NCBI GenBank assembly: GCA_963854735.1
Contig: OY978097.1
Location: 558,001 to 622,000, forward strand
Direction of reading: 5' to 3'
DNA: 64,000 bases
Source: Marvania coccoides
Taxonomy: Eukaryota > Chlorophyta > Trebouxiophyceae > Chlorellales > Chlorellaceae
A program made the translations under genes and the position numbers. The notes below the pieces were generated by a model. It saw nothing but the letters and a program-made list of their open reading frames with translations. It did no database searches and was not told the origin of the DNA. Of this stretch, positions 1-11,600 are shown piece by piece (the stretch's first letter is position 1; each line of letters opens with the position of its first letter).

Positions 1-1
1 A

Positions 2-1414
2 ATCGACCATGCCGAAAGACAAGATGCTTCACGCACAGCTTTCGCCGAGAAGCTGCTGCTCCTGTTTTTCGAGGAGCGCCCAGACACTGCAGCCACCTTG
101 GCTGCCTCTCGCCCCTCAATGCTGCGTGTTTTCTTCACCGGCCACCCTGCCCGGGCCATGGGCTGGTTCCATCACTTTGATTACGACACTAATCTCGCTA
201 AGCCGGATTTTAAGCGGGGCGCAGCGGCGCTGAGCAAGTATGCTGTGGCGCATCGATCCCAGGTCTGGAATTCGCTGCGCTGGCTGCGGGAGAGCCACGC
301 GCCGGCCACCGTTGCAGCGCAGCCTCTGAAGTTTCAGTCGCTTGACGTCGAAACGACGGTCGCCAACTTCGCGGAGAGCGTCGCTGGGTTCTGGGAGAGC
401 GGAGAATTTTTGGACGGCGTGCGCAGCGGCGGCAGCGCTTTCTTGAGAATCGACGCGCCTGGACTCGCTGCACTGATGCTTCAGTGGCTCATGGACGATG
501 ATGTACAGCGCAGGGAAGCGCTGCGTAGCGCCCTCGTAGAATTTTTGAAGTCAGCGCCATGGCGGCAATTGTGTGCTCGATTGCTGCCTGCGCTGCCAGA
601 AGAGGACGTGTTGACCTTGGCTGTGAACCTCTTGGGCGGTTCAATTGGTGGCGCTGTAGCTGCTTCTGAGGTAGGCAGCAGCAGCAGCAGCTCTACACCG
701 GTACCGGTGCCGCCTTCTTCGGGCGCAATTTTAGTATTTTCTGGGGTAGAATGGCCCAGCTTCGCGGACCTCGCGGTGGCATCCGCGCTGGCGTGCAGCA
801 GCAACCCCCTGCTGCGCGTGCTGCGCGAAGAAGAAAGGACATACGCCGAGTGGTTGAGGCACGCAGCGACAATTTTGCAGTTGGGGGCCGGCGGCAGCGG
901 CACAGCATTTGCTGTGCATTGGGGCGCGAGAAGAAGGTTCGCAGCGCAAGGAGAGACGTTGAAACTGCGTTGGGTGCTGCTGGTTCACTTGTTTATCGCG
1001 TTCTCTGCGGTTCATGCAGCAGCAGCCGCTCACGATCATCGCGAATTAGAAAGTTTGCTGCAACGGGGCGGGCTGGCGTGGGAGCTCGCGGGAGGTAGCG
1101 GAAGCGACGACAGCGGCAGTGAGGGGAGCGTGGAGAGGGGCGCATCGGATAAGAAACGGCGAAGAAAGAAGAGGAAAACGGAGAAGAAAGATAAACGGCG
1201 GAGGCGGCGGCGGCGGCGGGGCTCGTTTAGTAGCGATGAAGGGGAGGACAGTTTTCAGGGGAGGTTTGGGGGGCCAGCTATGGAGTGGAGGCGGACGGGT
1301 GCGGAGGGCAGAGCTGGGCGCGCGCAGCTGAAGAGCAGCACGATAGAGGTGGTGGGCGCAGTGATGGAGGATTGCCGGCGCAAGTACGTTGGTTGGCTCG
1401 CTATCAACGGTTGA
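2..1414 (+). CDS. Hypothetical protein, 3' end, with Arg/Lys-rich tail
   Basis: The frame is open from the first bases of the window, so the gene starts upstream and only its C-terminal 470 or so residues are visible; it ends at a TGA. The first three quarters look globular and helical, with many Leu and Ala residues and Trp-containing segments. A short Ser/Pro-rich linker interrupts it near base 680. The last 110 residues are acidic and Ser-rich, then strongly basic with runs of Lys and Arg, then a short ordered tail. That basic stretch could be a nuclear localisation signal or a nucleic-acid-binding tail. I do not recognise the family. High GC and an uninterrupted frame support coding. It converges on the ankyrin gene downstream. 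Confidence 0.7.
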   Translation: MDHAERQDASRTAFAEKLLLLFFEERPDTAATLAASRPSMLRVFFTGHPARAMGWFHHFDYDTNLAKPDFKRGAAALSKYAVAHRSQVWNSLRWLRESHAPATVAAQPLKFQSLDVETTVANFAESVAGFWESGEFLDGVRSGGSAFLRIDAPGLAALMLQWLMDDDVQRREALRSALVEFLKSAPWRQLCARLLPALPEEDVLTLAVNLLGGSIGGAVAASEVGSSSSSSTPVPVPPSSGAILVFSGVEWPSFADLAVASALACSSNPLLRVLREEERTYAEWLRHAATILQLGAGGSGTAFAVHWGARRRFAAQGETLKLRWVLLVHLFIAFSAVHAAAAAHDHRELESLLQRGGLAWELAGGSGSDDSGSEGSVERGASDKKRRRKKRKTEKKDKRRRRRRRRGSFSSDEGEDSFQGRFGGPAMEWRRTGAEGRAGRAQLKSSTIEVVGAVMEDCRRKYVGWLAING

Positions 1415-1708
1415 AAGACGACAATGCAACTCAGTCATGGGTGCCGCAATGTTTTAAAAGAGGCAGCTTCTATTTTTTTTTGATAAGTTTTAAATCGTCG
1501 AGCAGTTGGAGCTCCACTCTATTTTAGTCTCATAAAAACAATAAAAACAATAAAAAACGAAAACAGTCCAAAGTGATCCAGCATGACGCTGCCACACACA
1601 CTCAAATCAGCCAATTTAACTAATAAATAAACCAACAAGCCAACAGTTATTCAACAGCTCTCCCTCTAGAGAACGAAGCAGAGATCTCTGCTTCGTTACG
1701 TTTTAAAT
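1415..1708. other. Intergenic spacer between convergent genes
   Basis: AT-rich spacer holding the 3' flanks of two convergent genes, with several AATAAA-like polyadenylation motifs near 1540-1630 and one perfect palindrome listed separately. No coding potential seen. Confidence 0.6.
1672..1697. repeat. Perfect 26-base palindrome
   Basis: The 13-base arm AACGAAGCAGAGA is followed at once by its exact reverse complement TCTCTGCTTCGTT, with no loop. It lies 11 bases beyond the ankyrin stop codon, in the spacer between two convergent genes. It could mark RNA 3' ends, bind a dimeric protein, or be a remnant of a small inverted-repeat element. Confidence 0.85.
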
Positions 1709-3144
1709 TCACCCCATAAATCCCCCCATGCTGTCCTCCGGCTCCAGTGCAAACTCCTCAGGCATCAACACGCTGTCCTGCAGGATGCCCATCACCAATT
1801 TGTCCTCCAGTACCGGGATGCAGCGCTTCAGGCACAGCAGCGCCGTCCTCATTCGCTCCTGCACCCCCTCCTCCAACCGCTCAAACAACGGCTTCAAATC
1901 CTCGGGCCGGCGCTGCCACACCTCCAACAGCGCCATCTCCAGGTGCGGAGTGGGCACAGGGATGTGTTCCCATCTGCAGTAGCCGCCCTTGACCAACGTA
2001 ATGCTCGCCGGGATCAACTCGTCCTTCCAGGTGAACGTCGCGCCCGCCAACATCAGCGCCAGTGCCATCGGCTCGTTGCCATGCAGCAGCGCTAAGTACA
2101 ACGCGGTCCTGCCCAGCCAGTCTTCATTGATGCAAGCCCCCGCCGCCAGCAGCGCCTCCGCCATCTCAACCGCGCCGCGGTGGAGTGCCGTCAGGATGAG
2201 CAGCGGCCCTTGGTTGCGCGGCGTGTGGTTCACATCCGCTCCAGCCGCAATCAGCACCTTTGTGGCCGCAACATGCTGCCGCTCCACTGCACAACGAAGC
2301 GGCGTGGGGGTGTCCTCTGAATCGCGCTGATTCACGTCTATGCCTCTAATAGACAGCAGTAACTGCAACACATCCGTTTTGCCGTGGCTCGCCGCCCAGT
2401 GCAGCGGTCCCCAGCCGCGGCCATCTGTGGCCGTAGCATCTGCGCCAGCTACCAACAGCCGCTCAACCATTTCCTTGGACAGTTTGACAGCCCGGTCCAA
2501 CGCGGCACGGTAGTAGACGTCTCGTGTGTGCACGTCCGCACCCGCCGCCAGCAGCACCTCCACCACCAGCATGCGATTGCGCTCAACCGGCCAAAGCAGA
2601 GCGGTGCGACCGTGCTCATCCTTCGCATCCACTTTAGCGCCCGCAGCTAGCAGGGACTTGGCCACCTCAGCGTGCCCCTATGACGCCGCCCCCAGCAGAG
2701 GGGTGGTGCCCCCCCTACACGCAGCATTTGGGTTGGCCCCGGCTGCCAGAAGCAGGTTGGAGATTTCTAGCTCCCCCAGGTTGGCTGCGTGGTGGAGCGC
2801 GGTCTGACCGACGATGTCCTGCGGTTCGGTTTGGGCGCCGTGTGCAAGGAGGCACGCGACGATTTTGGCGCTGCCCTTGTGAGTAGCCAAAATGAGGGCG
2901 GTGCGCTGGTTGTGCTAGCCTCGAGGACAGTCGATGTCGATTTCTGAGAAGTCTTCTCCCTACAGCGCAGAAAATTTGAGAAACGGGTGTGGGGAAAGGA
3001 GGCATCAACTGGCGAAAACAGACGGAGAGAGGAGGATCTGTTTACTTTATTTTTGAGGAGACGAGCTGCTGTCGCATAGTCCCCTTTTCTGCACGCCTCG
3101 TGCAGATCGTAGGTGGTGAATGCGTTCAACTTCCCCCAGTACAT
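1709..3144 (-). pseudogene. Ankyrin-repeat protein with two in-frame TAG codons
   Basis: Exon 1 (3144-3046) begins MYWGKLNAFTTYDLHEACRK, a typical ankyrin start. An intron (3045-2960, gtaaac to tgtag) joins in phase to exon 2 (2959-1709), ending at TGA. Eight or more ankyrin repeats follow (LLxAGAxVxxxDxxGRTAL pattern), giving about 449 codons. The frame holds throughout but is broken by TAG at 2917-2915 (codon 48) and TAG at 2680-2678 (codon 127). Either reads naturally as Gln from CAG. Because TAG is a true stop elsewhere in the window, I call a recently damaged gene; sequence error is the alternative. The part after the second TAG is intact for 318 codons. The specific target is unknown; ankyrin repeats mediate protein binding. 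Confidence 0.75.
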
Positions 3145-3765
3145 GGTGGCGTAGCTGTGCACAGAGCGGAGCGTCGAGTTAGTTGGGTTGAAATTTGATT
3201 TTTAGTTCTGCCCGGAAATTTTTTTAGTACACAGCAACAATTCTTTGAATTTTGTGCAACGTATAAAATTTTCAGATAAAAAAAATAAAAAAAATAAATA
3301 AACACAGGCGACCAGGCGACAGAGTTAAGTTGAAGGGCCTGGCAAGGGCAACTATTGAAAACCTCAAGCACACCACCTACAACAACAACAAATATTTCAA
3401 GATTTGAAAACCTCTCTACTTTACTTTAGAACAATTCCTTTAGTTGAATTCAAGTCCTTCGAAGGGGCCCGAAAGCAAAAAGTTGGTACCGAAGAATTAT
3501 TAATGCCCATTGGTCCGTTTAATAAATTATATACACACTTTTTATAATTCCCACAAGCACATACGACGTCTTACATTCCGCAGGCTCTTGGAAATTTGAA
3601 TATCAACTTTGTGTCTCAAGATCTGTTTGCTTGCAAACCTGGTATCATCGCATCCGTAATCAAACCCCAATAACAAAGAGACAATTGTTCAATCCAGTCA
3701 AGCATTCAGCCGAAGCAGGCTGAACTGAGACACAATGTAATGTTGTGATCTCAACTTTGTTTGTT
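3145..3765. promoter_or_regulatory. Divergent intergenic region
   Basis: AT-rich spacer between the starts of the ankyrin gene (minus) and PSTK (plus). It probably carries both promoters. It contains A/T runs and TATA-like tracts (for example near 3260), but no recognisable motif or gene. Confidence 0.4.
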
Positions 3766-4799
3766 ATGGACCCACCACCACCACCACCTCCAGAGCCAGA
3801 AGAAGAGGCTCGATGCTGCTTGTTGGTGTTGTGCGGCATCCCTGCGTGTGGAAAGAGCAGCGTGGCAGCTGCCCTTGCAGCAGCAGCGTCAGCAGCTGGC
3901 ATTGCCACCGCCATCATTGACTTCGATTCTTTCACTTATCCAAGGAGCTCTGAAGAGGACGGAAACGCAAGGGTGGCTCGAGCTTTCCAGCCTGAACAAT
4001 GGAAGGTCAGTGAAAGAACGCTCGATATAAGATTGCATTACGTTTTGAATAGTATTTTCAAATTTAATTGCAGGCCGGCCGAGAAGCAGCGCTGTCCGCT
4101 TTGCGCTCGGCTCTGCAGCTCAAAACCGCCGGTTCGCCGCCGCAGCGACGCCTTATGATTGCTGAAGACACCATGCACTACCGCAGCATGCGGGGGGAAT
4201 GCTGGCGGCTGGCTAGAGAGGCTGGCGTTGCTTACGCTCAACTGCACATCGCCTGTCCCCTTTCTACCGCCCTCCAGCGCAACAGCCAGAGGCAGGGGCA
4301 GGCCAGGGTGCCGGATCACGTCGTTGAGCGTACCGCTGAGGCGTTTGAGGCCCCAGAAGAAAGTCCTTGCCCCTGGGACAAAGGCACTTTACTCCTCGAA
4401 AGTACGACAAATATTTCTTTAGAAGTTCAAGAAAATGCGGGGGCGCTGTGGGGCAGGGTTCGCGCAGCGTGGGGTCCGCCCCTGCCGCCTTTGGTGGATG
4501 CAGAAGCGGAGCTGCAGCGAGTGGAAGCTGCCCGTCGGGTCACGGCTGAAGATGCTTTGCATGCTGCGGACGTTGAAACGCGGCGCCAGCTGTCGCAAGT
4601 GCTCGGGAAATTGCAGGCTGCTAGCGCACATGGCAAGGCACGCATGGCAGCAGAGCTGAACGCGGAGCGGAGAAGGCTGCTGAATGGGTTGCGGCAGGCG
4701 GCCGACAGCGGCGGCAGTTTTGAAATGGTTGCGGTGCTGCAACAACAAATTATTGATGCGTTCAAGCATCGATGCATGGTGGTCTTACAAGTCCCATGA
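3766..4799 (+). CDS. PSTK: L-seryl-tRNA(Sec) kinase (PSTK)
   Basis: Two exons, 3766-4005 and 4074-4799, give 321 residues. The kinase phosphorylates Ser-tRNA(Sec) to Sep-tRNA(Sec), the second step of eukaryotic selenocysteine synthesis, in the cytosol. Exon 1 encodes a Pro run (residues 2-8) and a P-loop, GIPACGKSS (about 22-30), then an aspartate-containing IIDFDSF segment. Exon 2 holds the family signatures MIAEDTMHYRSMR and QLHIACPLSTALQRNSQR, which match the PSTK lid and nucleotide-binding regions, followed by a helical tail. Start is the ATG before the Pro run, because the frame further upstream lacks an ATG. The intron is gtcagt to cag in phase 0. Presence of PSTK implies that this organism makes selenoproteins. 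Confidence 0.85.
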
Positions 4800-5160
4800 A
4801 GAGTACAGGATCGCACAAAAGAAAAGTTTATAGGAGTAAAACACAAAGAACAGGACAGAATGGAAGAAAGATTTGAAGCAAAAAGAGCAGGAAAAGAAGA
4901 AAGAGAGAGCTAAGGAAAAGGACGAAAGTTTATTCATCTAGACACCGAACAAAATCACCAGAATCGTATCGTACTGTAGAGTTAGTTGCTCTCATCACCA
5001 GTCACACCAGAAGAAAGAGGGGAATGAAGCATTGTTGAGTTGGAATGGATTTCGTAACGTTTATCAGTTTTTTTCCATACTTGTATCTCATCACCTAAAT
5101 TTTGTCATCTCTGCCTCTGACGTAAGTTCAAGAGAGAAGGAAACTCTCCAAGACGCCCGT
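4800..5160. other. Spacer between convergent genes
   Basis: Purine-rich then AT-rich 3' flanks of PSTK and the plastid-type membrane protein. I see no gene or structured element. Confidence 0.4.
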
Positions 5161-6156
5161 TCACGCAGCAGCTGGCGCACCGCTGTCTGAAGAGGAGGAA
5201 GACGAAGCAGGCGTGTCGCTGCTGCTGCCAAAAACCTTACGAACCATCGCCACGACGAACTGCCACACCGCAGCCAGCACAGCCAGCAGCCATGGAAGCA
5301 GCGCAGCCACGCCACCAGCGGCAGCGGGTTTCTGCTCCTTGCGCACCTCCTCCAGCGCCTCCGAGTCCAGCGTGAGCTTCTCAGACTGCAGCACGTTCAC
5401 TGCCGCGGCTGCTTCCTTCGATCTCTTGGCCTGGAACTCAGTCCACATTTCATTGATCTTGTTCTTGTACTGAGGCGAGATGGTGACTGGGTTGGTGGGC
5501 GCAGCCTTAGCCTCAGCCTCAGGGGCATCGGAAGCGAGGATCGCAACTGCCGGCTCGGCAGTGGGCGCAGCGTCAGCTTCGGTGGCGAGGACAGCGGTGT
5601 CGATGGTGGCCTGGGAGGCCTCAGCCAGGGAGAAAGCGGCGTTCTCGGGAGTTTCGATGATGGCAGACACAGGGGGCGCCGGCTCTTCTTCCACAGCAGT
5701 GGCAGCAGCTGTGGGGACGATGAGGGAAGGCTGGGGTTCGGTGATAGAGGCAGCTTCCGCAGTTGCTGCTGCTGCGACTAAAGGGGTGGCCTGCGGCGCA
5801 GTGTTCTCAGTGGTGGTGGCTACCACGTTGGCGTTTGCCTTTTTGAGGAGGGTGCTCAGGCCATAAGCTATGACGCTAGAAGCGGCAAGAGCGGCGAGTG
5901 AGGCGGTAGCGTCAATGATGGCGGTGTCTGCCACGATGGCGCGGGGCACGAACGCGGGCCGAGAGCGGGCCACGAGGCGGGGGCGCGCAGGCAGGCTGCG
6001 AAAAAAGTTTTTGAAATTGCCAGATTTATTGTCAATAAAACGGAACGGGATGAGAATGAAGATGAAGATGAAGACGGCAAATTTATATTCCATTACTCAC
6101 CGAACATGATAGGCAGCGAAGCCAGGTGCCCTGGCGCCTGTAGCACGCAGCACCAT
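5161..6156 (-). CDS. Ala-rich membrane protein, probably plastid-targeted
   Basis: Exon 1 (6156-6101) and exon 2 (5995-5161), joined across a 105-base gtgagt-to-cag intron, give 296 residues. The N-terminus (MVLRATGARAPGFAAYHVRL then Arg/Pro/Ala-rich) looks like a chloroplast transit peptide. A hydrophobic segment follows (ASLAALAASSVIAYGLSTLL). The middle is a long Ala/Glu/Pro/Thr-rich low-complexity region, then a charged helix (KNKINEMWTEFQAKRSKEAA), and near the C-terminus a second membrane segment (LLPWLLAVLAAVWQFVVAMV) before a Ser-rich tail. Reading through the intron would give an unlikely hydrophobic N-terminus, which supports splicing. Family and function are unknown; a thylakoid or envelope protein is my inference. 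Confidence 0.65.
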
Positions 6157-6492
6157 ATTCGTTGAGTTTGAAAGTTGAGATCGATTGTTTTGGGGTTTTG
6201 GGGCTCGGGCCTTGAGCAGGAACGCCGAATGGGAAATTCAGAATAATTTAAATTTTAAATTGACTGAAATACGTGCAAGAGAAGCGGTTCTGAAGCGATA
6301 ACCTTCAAATTTTCTTCACCCTGGCCAGGAGGGGGTCCGTTCTCGAAGAGCTGAATGCCAATAACGGCCATAAACAATTATTATCATTGTATTCAAAATA
6401 CATAAAGTCATCTTCCATCGGAGAAGCACCGCCATTCACGCGGGCTCGCGACAAGTCAAAATGAACTCCAAAAAAAATTATCAGCGACAAAG
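6157..6492. promoter_or_regulatory. Bidirectional promoter region
   Basis: A spacer of 336 bases between the divergent starts of the plastid-type membrane protein and the RING ligase gene. AT-rich, with no recognised motif. Confidence 0.4.
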
Positions 6493-8273
6493 ATGAGGAC
6501 ACCCCGCACACTCTTCTGTGTGTTACTCGCATTTTGTGTTGCGGCGGCCCGGGCCGACGGCGAACCAGCGGCTGGACAGACCACTCTCCCCACTTCGTCG
6601 GTCAATCTCACCACCACCAACTCCCTGGTTTTAAGGGGTGAATGGCACTGGGACAGGCTCCCCAGCGGGCCCATCCCAAAGAACTTCCTGAGACGAAAGG
6701 CTGGGGGCGCGTTGGTGGTGCGCCTCGTCTTTTCCTCTCCAATAAATCCGACCGGCGGCGGGGCAGCAGCAGTGGCAGTAAAAGCAGCAGACTTTGAGGG
6801 GAAACTGCTGCTGCGAGACGGGCACTTGGTGACCGACAACGACGTGTCTATGCGGGTGCAAGGAGTGTTCATGGAGGGGCGACTGGCGGGCGTGGCAGAT
6901 CCCAAGAAAGCGGTGAAAGTGTCGACAGCGGCGGCACAAGAGGAGCAGCGGCAGGAAGACGCGGCAGCGCAGAGCGCGGCGCTGCGGAAGAAGGTGGCTG
7001 CGCGGTTACAGCAGCAGAAGGAGCCTGATGCGGACTTTGACGGCTTGGATAAGTGCAGGTTTCTCCTAGAGCTGCGACCAGAGACGGCGGCAGCGGCAAA
7101 GCTCAGGGGCAGCGGAATCAGCCTCGGCGATAAAAAAAGCGACGGTGAGGGTGGGAGGTTGCGGGGCCACCTCAGCAGCACGGCGTGCGGGGTGCGGCTA
7201 GAGCTCACGGCGGGGCCAGCGCGGCCAGAAGCTTATTATAGAAAGGCGGTGAGATACACCGTCTTGATGACTGGAGTAGCTCTAGGGCAGCTGGCGCTGA
7301 CGGTGCGACAGATGGAGTCGCTCAGCTCCGCGCAAGCGGCGGGGCTGTCGCTGCTGTGCGTGGGGCAGCAGGCGCTGCTGGACGCGGTGATTTGCCTGCT
7401 GCACTTGACGGTCGGCATTATGATTGAGCCGCTTTTCAACGCCTTTGCCAGCGCGGCGTTCCTCGAGTTCTGCCTGTTCGGCATCTTTGAGCTGCGCATG
7501 CTGCTGCTGGCGTGGCGCGCAAGGCGGCAGGGGGCCATCGATCCTTGGACCCTTCATCGGGAACTGTCGGCCCTCTACGCTCGCTTCTACGGCGCATTGT
7601 TGGTGTCGCTGCTGCTATGCTACCACCTGCAGTCGCACGTGCACGTCATTCTTTTGGCGCTGCACCTCTTTTGGGTGCCCCAAATCTTCCATAGCGCGAA
7701 AACTGGGTCTCGCCCGCCGCTCCAGCCATCGTACGTCATTGGCACCTCCCTGCTGCGCCTGGTGCTGCCATTCTACGTGTTTGCGTGCCCTGCAAACCTC
7801 CCGCACATCGCGCCGAGTGCTGGAATGTGCCTGGCGATCACAGCACTCGTAGGCCTCCAGGTGAATCAACAATCAAATCAATATTCATTGTTTTTTCCTG
7901 CCAATTTCTGTTTTTTTTACTTTTTGATTTCTTTACCAATTGAATTGATATAAATCCTCACATTTCATATGCACGAATGCAGGCTGCTGTGCTGCTGCTG
8001 CAGGGCGTGAAAGGGCCCCGGTGGTTTGTCCCCGCTCGTCTCCTGCCGCCCACCTTCGATTACTTCCGCAGGGTGCAGCACAAGGGCGACGTGGAAACTG
8101 GCGACACAGAGGACTGCGTGATATGCATGCATCCCATGGATTTGGACGCTAGAGGTCAAGTGATGGTGGCACCGTGCGATCACCGCTTCCACCGAAGGTG
8201 CCTGGAAAGGTGGATGACAGTTAAAATGGAGTGTCCCACCTGTCGAAGAGCTTTGCCGATGTACCCGGTCTAG
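6493..8273 (+). CDS. Multi-pass transmembrane RING-H2 E3 ubiquitin ligase, FLY/Tul1-like
   Basis: Exons 6493-7860 and 7983-8273 (phase 0, gtgaat to tgcag) give 552 residues ending at TAG. Order: signal peptide (residues 1-21), a lumenal domain of about 220 residues, six or seven membrane segments starting near VRYTVLMTGVALGQLAL, then a cytosolic RING-H2 at the extreme C-terminus with CVIC, CDHRFHRRC and CPTC ligands. This layout (lumenal head, membrane bundle, terminal RING) is that of yeast Tul1 and Arabidopsis FLYING SAUCER1/2, Golgi or endomembrane E3 ligases that ubiquitinate membrane proteins. Reading into the intron gives an early stop and no RING, so splicing is needed. Confidence 0.85.
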
Positions 8274-8663
8274 TGGAGTGTTCTTTTATGTGGGAGGAGA
8301 AACGATTGCCTGTTGCCCATTGAAAGTTTCCAATACACAATTTTGAGTAATAATTGTATGCATTTCTGTACGCATGTTTCCAATAATTGAATTGTATAAT
8401 TCTTTCTATAATTCTGTCGTTACGGTGTCTATGTAACTGAATTTGAGCAAATGCTGGAAAGGTTAAAAAGGAAAGGCCAAACAAACAACAAATCGTCGTG
8501 AAAAAATCGGCTGAGGTGGGATGGGAGACAAAATTAGGGGGGAAGAACAAAATTGTAGTATAAATGGGTGCTGAACTAACCAGAGAGGAAGCGAGACAAA
8601 TCAAGGAAATGCTAGTTTTATTGCAATTTAATAAACTTTTACTAATGGGGTCCCTTTATTTTT
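8274..8663. other. Spacer between convergent genes
   Basis: AT-rich 3' flanks of the RING ligase and ABCG genes. No gene seen. Confidence 0.4.
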
Positions 8664-11600
8664 TTATTGAGCAGAGGAGGGGGCTGTTTTTTTCCCACGC
8701 CAATTGGCGCGCTTCATCACGCTGGTCTTCGGCAGGCGAGCCCAAAACAGCACGAGCGCCGCCAAGACGCAGAACCCCCAAAGGCCCACCAGAATGGCCA
8801 GGTCGCGCTTGATGTAGGTTGTCTTGAACCCGAGCGTGGCCAAGAATGTCTCGGCGGGCACGTTGGGCACTTCGATGAGCGGGGCTTCGGGCTGGAGAAA
8901 AAAAATTTAAAAAAATTTGTCATATTGGTGGATATCCAAATAGATAGCATTCTGTGCATTCAAATTTTCAATCGAGCAAACTATGATACATGTCAAATGA
9001 GGTACAGAACTCGCCGAAAGACGATAGCCGAAGAGCACCGTGACCCCGCCCAGCTCGCTGCTCAGCACAGCCTCAAAGGCGTAATAAAATGGTGACAGGT
9101 AGTGCAGCCAGCGTAAGAAGGGCTGGATCGACTCCACGTTGACCAGGAAGCCGGTGAAGGCCAGGCAGAAGAGCAGAAGAAAGTTCATGATAAAGGCTGA
9201 CTGCCCTGCGGTGTTGCACATCACCGTAACCGCCAGCGCCGCCGCCCCTATGCAGCAGTTGAACGCGATCAGGGTGAAGGCGTAGGTGGCGGCATAGGGG
9301 GCATCTGTGCGGAAGCCAGCCATGTAGTAGAAGGGGATCCAGTACAAAATGGCGGGGATCGCTCGCAGCAGCATGCCGTCGAGGGCCAGCTTGGAGAGGA
9401 GGTAAGCGGCGGGGCGGTAGTAGCCGGAGCGCACCTCGCGCATCACCACGTGGCGCTCGTTCATGAGCAGATCTGCGTAAAAATTTGGTTTGAAATTGAG
9501 GGTTGAGAGAGCATAAAAATTAAAGGACGGGGACAAAAATCAATCTTCATTCTTAATCAAGGATAAAAGGCGAACTAAGGGCGCTGCCTGATGCCCCAAA
9601 TAAGTATTTCAGCTGTAGAAAATGAAATATATTTAGCTTACCGATTGTTGTCAGGCTAGTGAAGGCCAGGAAACACAGCGCAAAGAAGGTGCCGCCCATT
9701 CGGTTCTGCACGCCATTAAAATCCAGCTGCAAGTCGAAGAAGATGGCGCCCGTGATGACGCCCACGACGATGGACACTATCACGTGCAGCATCAGCAGCG
9801 TGGGGCTGCGGAAAATGTCCAACCCGGTCCGCCAAAACATAACTGACAGCTGCCGGGCAAAACCCGCAGATCTCGCTCTCTGCTGGTGGTGCTGCTGGTG
9901 TTGGGACAGTCCAGCGAGCATGGCAGGCGAAGGCGTGCCCGAAACGGTGGAGCTCGTGCCCAGAGAGGGCACATTGGGGGGGGTTGCTGCTTCCATGGCG
10001 TCGGTGGTATCACCCGACCTCTGCCCCTCCAACCGGTGCTCCTCCTCGCTGAGTGCCGAGCCTGGGCGCACTGCACCGTCTCCCTCTTCGGGGATTGAGG
10101 CTTCCCGCTTGGTTTGCGCCTTGAGCATGGCCACGGTGTTGGCAGGGCTGCTTGCGACCTTCAGGAGGTGCTCAGCCACGGCCACGCCGTCGGGAACGGT
10201 CAGTCCGGCCGCGGACAGCGCGCTTTCGGCTTCCTCTGGCCGCCCGTTGAACAGCATGCGCCTGCAGAGAAGGAAAATGGACGGGAAAATATATTGAAAA
10301 AAATACCCGACTATGAATGAAATAAAATCGAAATTGCAGAAAGCTTACCCATGGCCCATGAGAATGACGCGGTCCAGGGAGAAGAACATGTCCTTGGAAG
10401 GTTGGTGGAGGGAAGCGACCACCACACGGCCGCCCACCGCCACCTGCCGCAGAGTCTTCATCAAGTTCACAGCGGTGTACGAATCCAGGCCGGACGTAGG
10501 CTCATCCAGCACGATAATTGACGGGTTTGTGACCAGCTCCATGCCGATTGACACCCGTCGGCGCTCGCCGCCAGAAATTCCACGAATTTGCCCCGCCCCT
10601 CCCACATAGGCGTCCGCAACGTGGCGCAGCCCCAGCTCCGCCAGCACACGAGCCACCCGGGCGTGCACCTCGGTCGCGGAGGTGTCCCTGGGCAGCCGCA
10701 GCTGCGCAGAGTAGCGTACACACTCGGCAACAGTTAGAGAAGGAATGAGGTAGTCAGCCTGAGGGACGTAAGCCACCTCAGTGCCCCTGCGGGGAGCACC
10801 ATCGATCATAATCCTGCCCTTCAGCGACGCAGTGGCGCCCAGATCCAGCGGGGAGCCGGCGATCGCCCCCAGCAGCGTCGTTTTTCCGCAGCCGGAGGGG
10901 CCCAGCACGCCAGTTACCTCTCCGGCTGCTGCGCGGCCGGAGCAATCGCGAATGATGGTCCAGGAGGTGGCGTTGGGCGGGGCATGGAGGTCGGCAACGT
11001 AGTCAGCGGCCGCCTGCAGCTCAGCCGAGAAACTCCGCCCCAACGAATCGGCAGACGCCAAATCGCACGTCGCTTTGGGCATGTGCACGTCTCCGCTGGA
11101 GCCGCGCCTTCCCAGCCGCAGTATGGAGGCCAGCGCGGGAGCAGAGGCTTCTGAGTGGTGCGCCGGCCCGCCGCTGTTGAGGGCTTTGAATCGCAGCCCT
11201 GCGCGCTTCTTTTCGATGGCTTCCGGCTTCATGGGCACCTCCACGGCCACGCTCTGGAACTCCAGGGAGGTGATGGTGCGCAGGTTGGAGATAGATTTTG
11301 AATCTGCGTCAAAAGCGGCAGATGCTGACGCAGCGGAAGAAAAGGAGGAGGAAATCGGTGTGGTCCACATGGAGCGATGGGTGAAAGCGTAGATGCCGAC
11401 AGCGGCGATGAGGATGGCCAGAATGATGAAGGGCACTGCGGCGATGAGGGCGTTGATCTCCGGACTGGGGACCGGAACTTTCGTCACCACGGTGGCTGCA
11501 CCAAATAAGGGTAGCGGAAAATTCAGTAAGCAATAGCTATTTTGGGTTTAATAAAAAAACTAGCAAACAGATAAATGCAATTATTTAGCAATTTTAAGCA

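Noticed and set aside
1709..3144. Non-standard code with TAG as Gln
   Set aside because: ACP, the RING ligase, the CXC protein and the acetyltransferase all end naturally at TAG.
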